Assembly (NCBI RefSeq): GCF_003173575.1
Contig: NZ_QGNY01000002.1
Coordinates: 1 to 64,000 of the forward strand
Direction: 5' to 3'
Length of the DNA: 64,000 nt
DNA from: Pedobacter paludis
Lineage (GTDB): Bacteria; Bacteroidota; Bacteroidia; Sphingobacteriales; Sphingobacteriaceae
Both the position numbers and the translations under genes were made by a program. Below, in pieces: positions 26,553-35,178 of the stretch (the first letter of the stretch is position 1; each line of letters starts with the position of its first letter). The notes under the pieces are model-generated. The model was not told where the DNA came from. It was given only the letters and a program-made list of their open reading frames with translations, and did not search any database.

Positions 26553-27587
26553 TTATTTTGATCCGTTAGCGGTTAACCACTTTGGATATTCTTTTTCTAT
26601 TAATTTTTGTGCCCAGTTACCATACCAAGCATAGCCATTTCTACGCTCGGGAGCTAAATCTTCCATTCTTAATTTTATTGAGTTGTCCCGATCTCCAAAA
26701 ATCGGAGTATTCTTATCCAAATCATAAAAACGGGCCCAAACGGTAGAAGTGTTATCGGCAACCAATGCCGCAGTTTTTACCTTCGTTTGTGGATCAGTCG
26801 CCCGATCAAAGCGATACCCAACAATTTTATTTGCATCGAACCATTTTACGGCAGCGCTTATAGCTGTTTTTATCTGAGGTGACGGATTACTTATCCGCAT
26901 TAAAAAACGAACGATTCCAACCGATTCGCTTGTGCTTAATGATGTAGGCTCAAAGTTTCTGGCTTTAGCTGGCAACATCAAGTCTTTATCGTATTGAGCG
27001 GCCCAAATGGTTAAATTTCCATTCTGTTTTACCTGTGTTTTTAAAATGCAATCTATCCCTCTTGCAATGGCTTTTTCTGCCTTTTTAATGTATGCTGGAT
27101 CAACAACTTCGAAGTCGTTTTTCTTAGTAGCGATGTCTTGCAGGATATTTAAAACGTTGATCATTGCATCGTCGTTATACGTAATTTCCGAGCGGTACAA
27201 GGCTTTATCTGGATAATACTGAGGCCAGCCTCCATTAGCATACTGTGCCATCAAAATATAATCAAGCCCCTTTTGTGCTGCTTTTAAATAAGCCTGGTTT
27301 TGAGTTTTTTTAAAGGCCTTAATTAGATAAACTACCTCTCTGCTGGTTGCCTTATTATCAAAAGTGGCGTGTAAATCTCTTGTCGATTTTATTTTCCCCA
27401 ACAACTCTGGAGTTAAAGGAAGGGCATAATCTACAACACTTTTATCTTCCAGTTGCTTTGGCCAACCACCATTACCCAACTGATAAACCAACATTTTATC
27501 TGCGGTAGAATCTGTAGGCAACTGAGCATAACAAGATGCAAGCAAGACGCTGCAAACTAGGGTTAAAAGTATTTTAATTTTCATCAT
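26553..27587 (-). CDS. Pectate lyase, PL10 family
   Basis: A 344-residue extracytoplasmic lyase cleaving polygalacturonate by beta-elimination. The N-terminus has a possible lipobox (LLASC, cysteine 19). PL10 features are two NGGWPK/NGGWPQ repeats (~39 and ~118), the YRSEITYNDDAMINVLNIL calcium-binding segment (~130-148), and the late RRNGYAWYGNWAQ stretch holding the catalytic arginine region. It heads the uronate operon, 46 bp before uxaB. Lyase products would be 4,5-unsaturated, needing GH105-type hydrolases (present at 27833) and KduI/KduD (not in the window). Confidence 0.92.
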   Translation of the reverse strand: MMKIKILLTLVCSVLLASCYAQLPTDSTADKMLVYQLGNGGWPKQLEDKSVVDYALPLTPELLGKIKSTRDLHATFDNKATSREVVYLIKAFKKTQNQAYLKAAQKGLDYILMAQYANGGWPQYYPDKALYRSEITYNDDAMINVLNILQDIATKKNDFEVVDPAYIKKAEKAIARGIDCILKTQVKQNGNLTIWAAQYDKDLMLPAKARNFEPTSLSTSESVGIVRFLMRISNPSPQIKTAISAAVKWFDANKIVGYRFDRATDPQTKVKTAALVADNTSTVWARFYDLDKNTPIFGDRDNSIKLRMEDLAPERRNGYAWYGNWAQKLIEKEYPKWLTANGSK

Positions 27588-27604
27588 ATTTATTCTTTTT
27601 TGTT

Positions 27605-27753
27605 AAGGAGACACGACTATGATTCGTACCTAGTGCCTATTTAATTTTTAATTATGTAAACCTTTCATTTTCGTTTCGTGAAGACACGAACCGAGGTGAG
27701 GTTAGTAAAATTCGACTCGCCCGAATAGCCATGGTTCGTGTCCTCACGGACCA
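27605..27753. repeat. Paired tetraloop hairpins (copy 1 of a BIME-like family)
   Basis: This gap before the GH105 stop holds TTCGTG-AAGA-CACGAA (27675-27690) and GGTTCGTG-TCCT-CACGGACC (27733-27752). The same hairpin form occurs twice at 63389-63469. Loops are purine in one member and pyrimidine in the other, so the two are in opposite orientation. A broken third piece (GGAGACACG) is at about 27608. No T-run follows, so these are not terminators. Confidence 0.75.
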
Positions 27754-27832
27754 CTTAACTTTTTCTCTTCTCGATGACAAAACCTTTAAACCCTTCTTAT
27801 CTGTTTTTATCCTGTCCATCTGTGGTTAATTC

Positions 27833-29764
27833 CTATTTCTTAGACGGAACTTGCTTAATCAACCAGTTTACCAAATCATTAGTCGATTTAAAATTTTCGA
27901 ATTCTGCTGGCAATTTTCTTCCATCGATATACTCATTATAAAACCAAGGATCGCCAACTGCAAACACAGTGCCTTTACCATACTTTGCTGTCGCGATAAT
28001 TACATCTCCTTTATCGGTTAAAGCAGAAACTGCTGGAGTTTTTGCAACGATTGTAGAAATCTCTTTGATGTACACTTTCTTTGCGGTTTTAAAAATCGAG
28101 TTTCCTGCAGGAATATTTATTGCACCCTGTTCAAAATTTAAACCCTGAACCTTGTTGCGGCTATCTTCATTAAAATGGATTCCAAAAGTTTCCGGAAGCA
28201 CATTGAATTTAGTGATTTCACAATTGCCAACGTCGTTTAGCAACAGCACTAAAACGCCGCCTGCTTTTACCCAATCGCTAATCTGCTTGGCATGTTGAGC
28301 GTTCATGTAATTTGGGTTAGCTGTTTCTTTTTCCGTATCGGGATCAACGATAATGTAAATGTTGCTGCCTTTCAAATTAGCCAAAGTTGGCGCAGCAGAA
28401 AGTGTCGAGATTTTAGCTCCAGCGTTATTAAACACGCTTCCAAATAAAGAAAAACCATTGTTATCATCTTCATCCCACAGGTAATGGAAAGGGATTTTTA
28501 CGCCAGCTGGCCCATCTTTATATTCATTATTAAAGAAATTATCAACGGTTACGGTTAATCCTTTTCCTGGTTTTGGCAAAGCAGCGATTTCCATTTCAGC
28601 AGCTGCACAAATAAATGCGCCCATACCTTTCGGATCGTTGGTAATTACTTTTTCGCTGATGTAATATTCAAAACTTCCATCGCGATATTTTGGCTTTCCA
28701 CCCAAACCTGAAACGGAAACTGTTTTATTTAAGTTTATGCGTTCTGCGCCCGCTGAGGAGACAAATTCTTTCTTTAAACCAGCATAGCCTTTGTTTGCAG
28801 CCATCATAAAAGTTTGTGGTAAATAACCCTTGCGAACGCCTTTTGCCAAACCATAAACAAACATGCTCGATGCAGAAGATTCAAGGTAGTTTCCTTTTTT
28901 TATTGGCAGATCCATAATATCAAACCATACTCCAGATTTTGCATCCTGATACTTTACGGTTGCGGTTGCCGTGCGATTTAAAATGGCGATTAATTCTGCT
29001 CTTTTGGGGTGATTTTTAGGAAAATTGTCCAACACATCCACCAAAGCCATCATATACCAGCCCATTGCCCTAGCCCAAAAATTTGGTGATGTACCCGTAG
29101 TTTTGTTTGCCCATTGCTCTGTTCTGCTTTCATCATAACCATGATAAAGCAAACCTGTTTTTGCATCTCGGGCATATTTTTCCATTAAAATAAACTGCTT
29201 TGCAACATCATCGAATGCGGCATCCTTATTCATCAACGCGGCGTATTCTGCATAAAAAGGTTCGCCCATATATAATCCATCCAACCACATTTGGTTAGGA
29301 TAAATCTTTTTGTGCCAAAATCCACCTTCTTTTGTCCGTGGTTGTTTCTGCAACTGATCGTATAATTGTGTGGCTGCCGTTAAATATTTCTGCTGACCGG
29401 TAACTTTGTACAAAAGCAAAAGTGCACGACCGTTTTTTACATTATCTATATTAAAATCTTCGCCTTTATAAGTTCTAATGTTTCCGGCCTTATCTATATA
29501 AGCATCCATTGAACTTTGGATGTATTTAAAATAATCACCATTGCCCGTATTGCGCCACACCATAGCCGCACCTTCCAAAACAACGCCCATATCATAACTC
29601 CACTTCGGGCCTTTGGCATCTTTCAAAACCGTAGAATCCTGAAACAAGGTTTCCATCGCAGTAAGCGTTAACTGTTCAGACAGTTTTTTTTGCGCAAATC
29701 CGTACTGTGATAAAAGCGTTAAGCTTACTAAAACAGATAAGGTATATAGAATTGGTTTTCTCAT
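27833..29764 (-). CDS. GH105 unsaturated rhamnogalacturonyl hydrolase with C-terminal domain
   Basis: A 643-residue secreted enzyme; start taken as ATG 29764, three codons after a TTG. Signal peptide to ~24 (GFAQ). Residues ~30-370 form the GH88/GH105 barrel: KWSYDMGVV (~54-62), NVKNGRALLLLYKVTG, MWLDGLYMGEPF with catalytic Asp162, and FWARAMGWYMMALVDVL. It removes unsaturated galacturonyl ends left by lyases. About 250 further residues (GATase-like, with NIYIIVDPDTEKE and KAGGVLVLLLNDVGN) resemble the DUF4350-type domain; their role is unknown. It follows the GH28 gene by 9 bp. Confidence 0.92.
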   Translation of the reverse strand: MRKPILYTLSVLVSLTLLSQYGFAQKKLSEQLTLTAMETLFQDSTVLKDAKGPKWSYDMGVVLEGAAMVWRNTGNGDYFKYIQSSMDAYIDKAGNIRTYKGEDFNIDNVKNGRALLLLYKVTGQQKYLTAATQLYDQLQKQPRTKEGGFWHKKIYPNQMWLDGLYMGEPFYAEYAALMNKDAAFDDVAKQFILMEKYARDAKTGLLYHGYDESRTEQWANKTTGTSPNFWARAMGWYMMALVDVLDNFPKNHPKRAELIAILNRTATATVKYQDAKSGVWFDIMDLPIKKGNYLESSASSMFVYGLAKGVRKGYLPQTFMMAANKGYAGLKKEFVSSAGAERINLNKTVSVSGLGGKPKYRDGSFEYYISEKVITNDPKGMGAFICAAAEMEIAALPKPGKGLTVTVDNFFNNEYKDGPAGVKIPFHYLWDEDDNNGFSLFGSVFNNAGAKISTLSAAPTLANLKGSNIYIIVDPDTEKETANPNYMNAQHAKQISDWVKAGGVLVLLLNDVGNCEITKFNVLPETFGIHFNEDSRNKVQGLNFEQGAINIPAGNSIFKTAKKVYIKEISTIVAKTPAVSALTDKGDVIIATAKYGKGTVFAVGDPWFYNEYIDGRKLPAEFENFKSTNDLVNWLIKQVPSKK

Positions 29765-29773
29765 TTTTCTCAA

Positions 29774-31441
29774 TTATTTTGAAATCTCAAGTGCCGATTT
29801 ATTTACTTCATCACCAAAGGTTGATGTCTTTTTCGCTTTCGAAACATCTGTTCCGCTAACTTTCACACCTTTAGATTTTTCGCCTGTGATGCTGAACAAA
29901 AGATCACTCCCATTTTTATACTGCAATCCGTTAATATTGATGTTGTTGCTATTTTGAACCTGAACAATTGGATTTGTATCCTCAGTAATAACGTTTACAT
30001 TCTTTAAGAAAATACCTGAAGCTTCGATTATTTCAATCCCTTTTTTAGATTGAATGGTTACGTTTTCCAAATGCACATCTTTAATGTTCATTTCTGGTAA
30101 ACCTCTAAAAAAGATGGCTTTTTCTGCTCCATTTGCAACAATATCCTTAATGAAAAAATTCTTAAACTGAGGTGTTGCATCGGTAACCGGAACCACAACA
30201 GTTTTAATTGCTTCGCGTTTTTCGCCTGCTAAAGGAACAGGATCTACCGCCGCGTAATACATATCAAACAAAATGGCTTCACCTGGAATATCAATCATAT
30301 TGATTCGGTTGATGTAAATATTTTCTACAATTCCGCCTCTTCCGCGAGTGGTTTTAAAACGCAAACCGATATCCGTTCCGATGAAAGAACAATCGTAAAC
30401 CCAAATATTTTTGGCGCCACCGCTCATTTCACTTCCGATTACAAAACCACCATGAGCATGATAAACAACGTTATTTCTGATGATTACATTTTCGGTCGGA
30501 ACACCGCGTTTACGGCCAGCCTCATCTCTACCAGATTTAATACAAATTCCATCATCACCAACATCGAAAGTACTGCCTTCTATTAAAACATTCTTGCAGG
30601 ATTCTACATCTACTCCATCGCCATTTTGTGCGTACCAAGGATTTTTAACCTGCAGATTTCTAAGTGTTAAATCTTGGCAAAGCAATGGATGCAAGTTCCA
30701 CGCTGGCGAGTTTTGAAAGGTAACGCCTTCTAAAAGAATTTTTTTACAGTTAGTTAAAACGACTAAGTTCGGGCGTAAAAAATCCTTAATGTCTTGGTAA
30801 TCTGCAGCCGTTTTGCCAGCTTCCAATACGCCTGCATTTTTTGTTTTAGAACCTTTAACCACCTTTTCTGATGGATACCAGGTTTTACCATCTTCGCTAA
30901 CTGAACCGCCGGATGTTGTCAATTTCTTCCATTGAGATTCTGTTAATTTATCCTTCTTAACCATTCTCCACGATCCGCCGTTACCATCTATAATTCCTGA
31001 TCCTGTAATGGCTATGTTTTCTAGATTGGTTCCAGAAATTGGACTTTGGTTGCGCCAAGCTGGCTGTCCTTCCCAATTTCCCTCCACCAATTTATATTGA
31101 TTAAAATCATCTGTAAACAACAAAATGGCGTCTCGTTTTAAATGAAGATTTACATTGCTTTTCAGTTCGATTGGTCCTGTTAGCCATAAGCCCGAAGGGA
31201 TTAATACTACGCCACCACCTTTTTGACTTGAAGTTGCAATTGCCCGATTTATGCTTTGCGTGTTTAGTGAAATGCCATCGCCTTTGGCACCAAAACTTAC
31301 TATGCTTGTGGTATCTTTTTTAAATTTAACCTGCTGAATAACGGGTAAGACCTGGCTTTGTGCCACAGCCGAACTTGCAGATAGAATGATGCAAGCTAAA
31401 ACCGCTTTTAAACGGGATAAATTACCTGAAAAATATTTCAT
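29774..31441 (-). CDS. GH28 polygalacturonase
   Basis: A 555-residue secreted pectinase; start ATG 31441, because a signal peptide (LSASSAVAQ) follows, while upstream in-frame sequence lacks one and crosses a putative operator. The right-handed beta helix carries the GH28 catalytic set: NGDGVD (~273-278), VGDDGIC (~293-299) and AHGGFVIGSEMSGG (~330-343). A roughly 50-residue insert with GGSVSEDGKTWYPSEK (~160-210) is typical of Bacteroidota exo-acting forms. It is first in a two-gene unit with GH105. An operator-like site lies about 80 bp upstream. Confidence 0.94.
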   Translation of the reverse strand: MKYFSGNLSRLKAVLACIILSASSAVAQSQVLPVIQQVKFKKDTTSIVSFGAKGDGISLNTQSINRAIATSSQKGGGVVLIPSGLWLTGPIELKSNVNLHLKRDAILLFTDDFNQYKLVEGNWEGQPAWRNQSPISGTNLENIAITGSGIIDGNGGSWRMVKKDKLTESQWKKLTTSGGSVSEDGKTWYPSEKVVKGSKTKNAGVLEAGKTAADYQDIKDFLRPNLVVLTNCKKILLEGVTFQNSPAWNLHPLLCQDLTLRNLQVKNPWYAQNGDGVDVESCKNVLIEGSTFDVGDDGICIKSGRDEAGRKRGVPTENVIIRNNVVYHAHGGFVIGSEMSGGAKNIWVYDCSFIGTDIGLRFKTTRGRGGIVENIYINRINMIDIPGEAILFDMYYAAVDPVPLAGEKREAIKTVVVPVTDATPQFKNFFIKDIVANGAEKAIFFRGLPEMNIKDVHLENVTIQSKKGIEIIEASGIFLKNVNVITEDTNPIVQVQNSNNININGLQYKNGSDLLFSITGEKSKGVKVSGTDVSKAKKTSTFGDEVNKSALEISK

Positions 31442-31518
31442 TAGTTGTGCTGTTAAATTATACTTGGTTATTCGTATAACAAGTGTACGTTGTTTGAGGC
31501 TAAAACAGAAGAGAAATC

Positions 31519-31534
31519 TATGCAAACGTTGCCG
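31519..31534 (-). promoter_or_regulatory. Operator-like site upstream of GH28
   Basis: On the minus strand this reads CGGCAACGTTTGCATA, sharing AACGTTTGCA with the site before susC (8032-8046) and close to the one before GH43 (32712-32727). It lies 78 bp upstream of the GH28 start, in the gap after the second CE8 gene, and is a candidate binding site for the locus LacI-type regulator. Confidence 0.6.
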
Positions 31535-31545
31535 GAAAACCAACT

Positions 31546-31571
31546 AAAAAAGCCCCCATAAACAGGCGCTT
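31546..31571 (-). terminator. Terminator after second pectinesterase gene
   Basis: On the minus strand AAGCGCCT and GGGGGCTT pair (one mismatch, one G-T) around a short loop and run into six T residues, 30 bp after the CE8 stop. It separates the CE8 gene from the GH28-GH105 unit. Confidence 0.7.
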
Positions 31572-31600
31572 ACATATTGATTATCAAAACGTTAAATCGA

Positions 31601-32557
31601 TTATTTAGCCTCCGGATTCCATCCACGGAAAACGTTTTCCAAAATATAGGTTTTGTACTCTTCATCGGTTAATTGATGCGACCAATTGGCTCTTTTGTCT
31701 GGTTGGGCACCTTTGCCAGTACTTTTATACTCTGCATAATAAGCCGTTTTCTCGTTGCTTTCTTTTCCCCAATTGTTCCAGCCTTCTGGTCGGATAAACT
31801 CTGGCAGTTCGCAATTTAGATAAGCCACTTTAGCATAAGGTCGCCATGGCCTGCCTAAATAAAAACCATTAACAGGAGCATCGCCCTTTATTCTGCATTT
31901 GTTTAGCACATAACCAAATTTTGTGGTATCAGCTGTTGATGCCGCGGTAATGTAGCCAGCTTTTTTGCAGAAAATGGTACAAGCCTCAAACCAGGCTGTA
32001 GACGCACCGAATATAAAATCGACTGTTCCTTCGATATAGCAGTTTTTATAATACTGGCGATTGTTGCCCCCGTAGGTGTAAAGTGTATCCTGAAAACCTA
32101 AAAACCTGCAATTATTAAAAATCAGTTTATCGCCACCTGCCCAAACCGCTACTGCTTGCCCCACCGGACCAGATGAATTTTCGAAAGTGATGTTTTCGGC
32201 AGAAAAACCTTCACCATAAATATAAAAGCTAGATGAACCTGATGTTCCTTTTTCTTCGCCAAAAGTGTTTTTCTTTTGAGCAAAATCATCATAGGTTAAA
32301 ATGGTTTTGTCTCTATCCTCGCCAATAAATCTGACATTCTTTTTTGATGCCGCCAAAATCAGCTTTTCTTTATACGTGCCCTTTTTAATAAAAATAATGG
32401 TGGTTTTATTTCTAAAATCGGGCACGGCATTGATGGCTTCCTGGACGGTTTTGAAATTCCCGCTTCCATCAAGAGCAACTACAAAATCTGGTTTAACATC
32501 AATCGCATTTGCAGATAGGCAAGTGGCAAGCAAAAACAATAAGAAGAATGATTTCAT
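31601..32557 (-). CDS. Second pectinesterase (CE8)
   Basis: A 318-residue secreted pectin methylesterase; start ATG 32557 gives an immediate signal peptide (FLLFLLATCLSANA), whereas the longer frame from 32749 adds 64 implausible residues. Catalytic motifs match CE8: FQDTLY (proton-donor Asp), DFIFGAS (nucleophile Asp) and GRPWRPY (Arg). It begins VALDGSGNFKTVQEAI. It is a paralogue of the enzyme at 15624-16670 with different flanks, and is divergent from GH43 across a shared control region containing an operator-like site. Confidence 0.94.
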   Translation of the reverse strand: MKSFFLLFLLATCLSANAIDVKPDFVVALDGSGNFKTVQEAINAVPDFRNKTTIIFIKKGTYKEKLILAASKKNVRFIGEDRDKTILTYDDFAQKKNTFGEEKGTSGSSSFYIYGEGFSAENITFENSSGPVGQAVAVWAGGDKLIFNNCRFLGFQDTLYTYGGNNRQYYKNCYIEGTVDFIFGASTAWFEACTIFCKKAGYITAASTADTTKFGYVLNKCRIKGDAPVNGFYLGRPWRPYAKVAYLNCELPEFIRPEGWNNWGKESNEKTAYYAEYKSTGKGAQPDKRANWSHQLTDEEYKTYILENVFRGWNPEAK

Positions 32558-32693
32558 CTGAAGGATTTGGTTAGCTATAAAATTAAAATAGGCCACGTAA
32601 AGCCAAAAACCTAAAACGCAGCCATATTCTAATAAATATATGATGAACAATTTTAAATAATAAATATTAACCAAAAGAATATTTAAGCGGATT

Positions 32694-32727
32694 AAACGTC
32701 GCAAACGATAACGGGAACGATTGCATA
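32694..32727 (+). promoter_or_regulatory. Operator-like sites between CE8 and GH43
   Basis: CGGGAACGATTGCATA (32712-32727) matches the sites before susC and GH28 at most positions. Just left of it, GTCGCAAACGATAAC (from 32698) looks like a second site in the opposite sense. The pair lies about 90 bp before GH43 and 155 bp before CE8, so one regulator could control both divergent genes. Confidence 0.55.
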
Positions 32728-32816
32728 AATTAGGGTTGGATAAAATCAAAAATTGGCTTAACCTTGTTTACACCAGATATAATGACTTAGATTGATTCAA
32801 GCTTGTCTACAAAGAA

Positions 32817-34451
32817 ATGAGATACCTAATCATCACCCTTTTTATTTTTTCAATTGGTTTGTCCGTTTCAGCCCAACAATTGCCCACAGCCACATACGTT
32901 TCTAAAGTTTGGGTTTCCGATCAAGGCAATGGAACCTATAAAAATCCAATTATAAATGCTGATTATTCGGATCCGGATGCCATTCGGGTTGGTGATGACT
33001 TTTATATGATTGCTTCGAGTTTTGATGCCATTCCAGGCTTGCCCATCCTGCAATCGAAAGATTTAGTGAATTGGAAGATTATTGGTCATGCCTTAAAACG
33101 CCAGCCTCCACTTTATCATTTTGAAAAAACACAACATGGTAACGGTGTTTGGGCGCCATCAATTCGATATAGAAATGGTGAGTTTTATATCTACTATCCA
33201 GATCCCGATTTTGGTATTTATTTAACCAAGGCAAAAACGATTACCGGCGATTGGTCTGCACCCGAATTAGTAGTTTCGGGAAAAGGCCTTATTGATCCCT
33301 GTCCGTTTTGGGATGATGACAATAAAGCTTACCTGGCTTATGCTTACGCAGGAAGTAGAGCCGGCATTAAAAGTGTTTTGGCTGTGATGCCTTTAAATTC
33401 AGAAGGAACAAAAGCAACTGGGATAGGTACAATTGTTTACGACGGGCACGAACTCGATCCAACGATTGAAGGCCCCAAATTTTACAAACGCAATGGTTAT
33501 TATTATTTATTTGCCCCTGCCGGAGGCGTGTCTACAGGTTGGCAACTGGTTTTGCGGAGCAAAAATATATATGGCCCTTACGAACGCAAGGTTGTGATGG
33601 AACAAGGCAAATCAAATGTAAACGGACCGCACCAAGGGGCTTGGGTAAATACACAGACAGGTGAAGACTGGTTTTTGCATTTTCAGGATAAGGATGCTTA
33701 CGGGCGAGTGGTGCATTTGCAACCTATGAAATGGATTAACAATTGGCCGGTTATTGGTATTGATAAAGATAATGATGGAAAGGGCGAGCCAATTTCGGTT
33801 TTTAAAAAACCCAATGTTGTCAGAATCTATGCTATAGGAACTCCAATTGAGACAGATGAATTTAATGCGCAAAAATTGGGTTTACAATGGCAGTGGCAGG
33901 CAAACCCGCAAGCTACGTGGCTATTTACCGATGCCGTAAATGGTAAGCTTAAACTCTACACAGCTAAAATACCAGATGAAGCAAAAAACCTTTGGGATGT
34001 TCCAAATTTATTGATGCAGAAATTTCCGGCTGAGGAATTTATGGTGACTACCAAAGTTAATTTTAAACCCAATCTTAAGTTAGAAAACGAAAAAACAGGA
34101 TTGGTAATAATGGGAAGAAGCTATGCCAATATCAGCATCAAAAGCAAAAAAGATGGACTTTATTTAGTTTTCGGAATTTGCCAAAATGCAGATAAGGGGA
34201 AAGCAGAGAATGAAAAGGAAATTCTGAAACTAAAATCTGGTATGGTTTATCTAAGAGTTAACGTTTCCTCAGGGGCAAAATGCCAATTTAGTTACAGTGA
34301 AGATGGAGTTACATATATCAATGTAGGCGATGAATTTCAGGCAACTGCCGGACAATGGATTGGCGCCAAAGTTGGTTTATTTGCCATTAGAGATACGCAG
34401 ATTAATGATTCGGGTGTTGCAGAATACGATTGGTTTAGAATAGAAAAATAA
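32817..34451 (+). CDS. GH43 family glycoside hydrolase
   Basis: A 544-residue secreted enzyme (signal peptide to ~19, SVSAQ). The five-bladed propeller shows the GH43 triad: Asp52 in DYSDPDAIR (general base), Asp160 in LIDPCPFWDDD (pKa modulator) and Glu218 in TIEGPKFYKRNGYYY (acid). Residues ~350-544 form the beta-sandwich common in arabinofuranosidase/xylosidase/galactosidase subfamilies. Release of arabinose, xylose or galactose from pectin side chains is expected; the sugar cannot be told from sequence. It stands alone, divergent from CE8, and ends in a terminator. Confidence 0.92.
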   Translation: MRYLIITLFIFSIGLSVSAQQLPTATYVSKVWVSDQGNGTYKNPIINADYSDPDAIRVGDDFYMIASSFDAIPGLPILQSKDLVNWKIIGHALKRQPPLYHFEKTQHGNGVWAPSIRYRNGEFYIYYPDPDFGIYLTKAKTITGDWSAPELVVSGKGLIDPCPFWDDDNKAYLAYAYAGSRAGIKSVLAVMPLNSEGTKATGIGTIVYDGHELDPTIEGPKFYKRNGYYYLFAPAGGVSTGWQLVLRSKNIYGPYERKVVMEQGKSNVNGPHQGAWVNTQTGEDWFLHFQDKDAYGRVVHLQPMKWINNWPVIGIDKDNDGKGEPISVFKKPNVVRIYAIGTPIETDEFNAQKLGLQWQWQANPQATWLFTDAVNGKLKLYTAKIPDEAKNLWDVPNLLMQKFPAEEFMVTTKVNFKPNLKLENEKTGLVIMGRSYANISIKSKKDGLYLVFGICQNADKGKAENEKEILKLKSGMVYLRVNVSSGAKCQFSYSEDGVTYINVGDEFQATAGQWIGAKVGLFAIRDTQINDSGVAEYDWFRIEK

Positions 34452-34493
34452 ATTTCGCCAGATTAAAACCAGAAATAACCTGACGAAATTTTT
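34450..34493 (+). terminator. Terminator after GH43
   Basis: AAATTTCGCCAG (34450-34461) pairs with CTGACGAAATTT (34480-34491) with one mismatch, ending in a short T-run. It overlaps the GH43 stop codon and marks the right end of the pectin locus. Confidence 0.75.
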
Positions 34494-34512
34494 ACTGCAG
34501 TTCAGAATATCC

Positions 34513-34595
34513 TCATTTCGAGGCACGAAGTAATCCCTAATATCGAAAAATCATGTTAATAAGGATTGCTTCGTCGTTCCTCCTCGCAATGACGA
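34513..34595. repeat. Imperfect inverted repeat (CATTGCGAGG family)
   Basis: TCATTTCGAGGCACGAAGTAATCC and the reverse complement of GGATTGCTTCGTCG...CAATGACGA form two arms of a long imperfect hairpin. Related sequence occurs at 40386-40413 and 40558-40583. This is a common dispersed intergenic repeat type in Bacteroidota. Confidence 0.65.
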
Positions 34596-34655
34596 GATGG
34601 CTAATCCACAACCCTAAAAGTGCATTTATATAATAATCCGATGCAAACAACCTAA

Positions 34656-35090
34656 CTAGCCAACCATTGTTTTTGAAGAAATTGCAATTCTATTCCATGC
34701 ATTTATAGTTACTATTGCCATAATAATCTGTGCTACATAATGTTCGTCAAAAAGCTTTGAAACTCTTTGATAGGTGGCATCAAAAACATGGTTTGCAATT
34801 AGTGTAACTTCTTCTGTTAAAGCTAAAATGGCCTGCTCTTCTTCAGTAAATAAAGTAGTTTCTCTCCAGGCACTCAATAAATAAAGGCGTTGCTCTGTTT
34901 CGCCCATTTTGCGTGCATCGATGGTGTGCATATTGATACAAAAAGCACATCCATTAATCTGTGAAGCACGAAGTTTAATCAGTTCTTTGTGTACCGGATT
35001 CAATAGTCCGCCTGCCAAATATTTTTCTAACGCATACATAGCTTGATATGCTGCAGGTTCTACTTTCTGAATGTCGATTCTATTTTTCAT
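34656..35090 (-). CDS. Carboxymuconolactone decarboxylase family protein (AhpD-like)
   Basis: A 144-residue protein of the AhpD/CMD fold. The redox motif GCAFCINMH has Cys48, Cys51 and His55, the peroxidase-like arrangement of AhpD rather than a true decarboxylase. It lies 88 bp after a Crp-family regulator on the same strand, a pairing I have seen in other Bacteroidota, and may be controlled by it. Peroxide or organic-radical detoxification is the likely role; the substrate is unknown. Confidence 0.9.
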   Translation of the reverse strand: MKNRIDIQKVEPAAYQAMYALEKYLAGGLLNPVHKELIKLRASQINGCAFCINMHTIDARKMGETEQRLYLLSAWRETTLFTEEEQAILALTEEVTLIANHVFDATYQRVSKLFDEHYVAQIIMAIVTINAWNRIAISSKTMVG

Positions 35091-35178
35091 TGTTTTTTAT
35101 TTTTTAATACGATGTAAAGTTCCGCATCAAAAGCCTTAAAAAACTTAATGTAGTTTAAGAAATTAACTTCCCCGAAAA

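Noticed and set aside
31442..31543. Longer start for the GH28 enzyme (and likewise 32558-32749 for CE8, 36582-36719 for GLPGLI, 39376-39450 for the barrel protein)
   Set aside because: In each case a good signal peptide begins at the internal ATG and the upstream residues look like translated intergenic DNA or the preceding gene.
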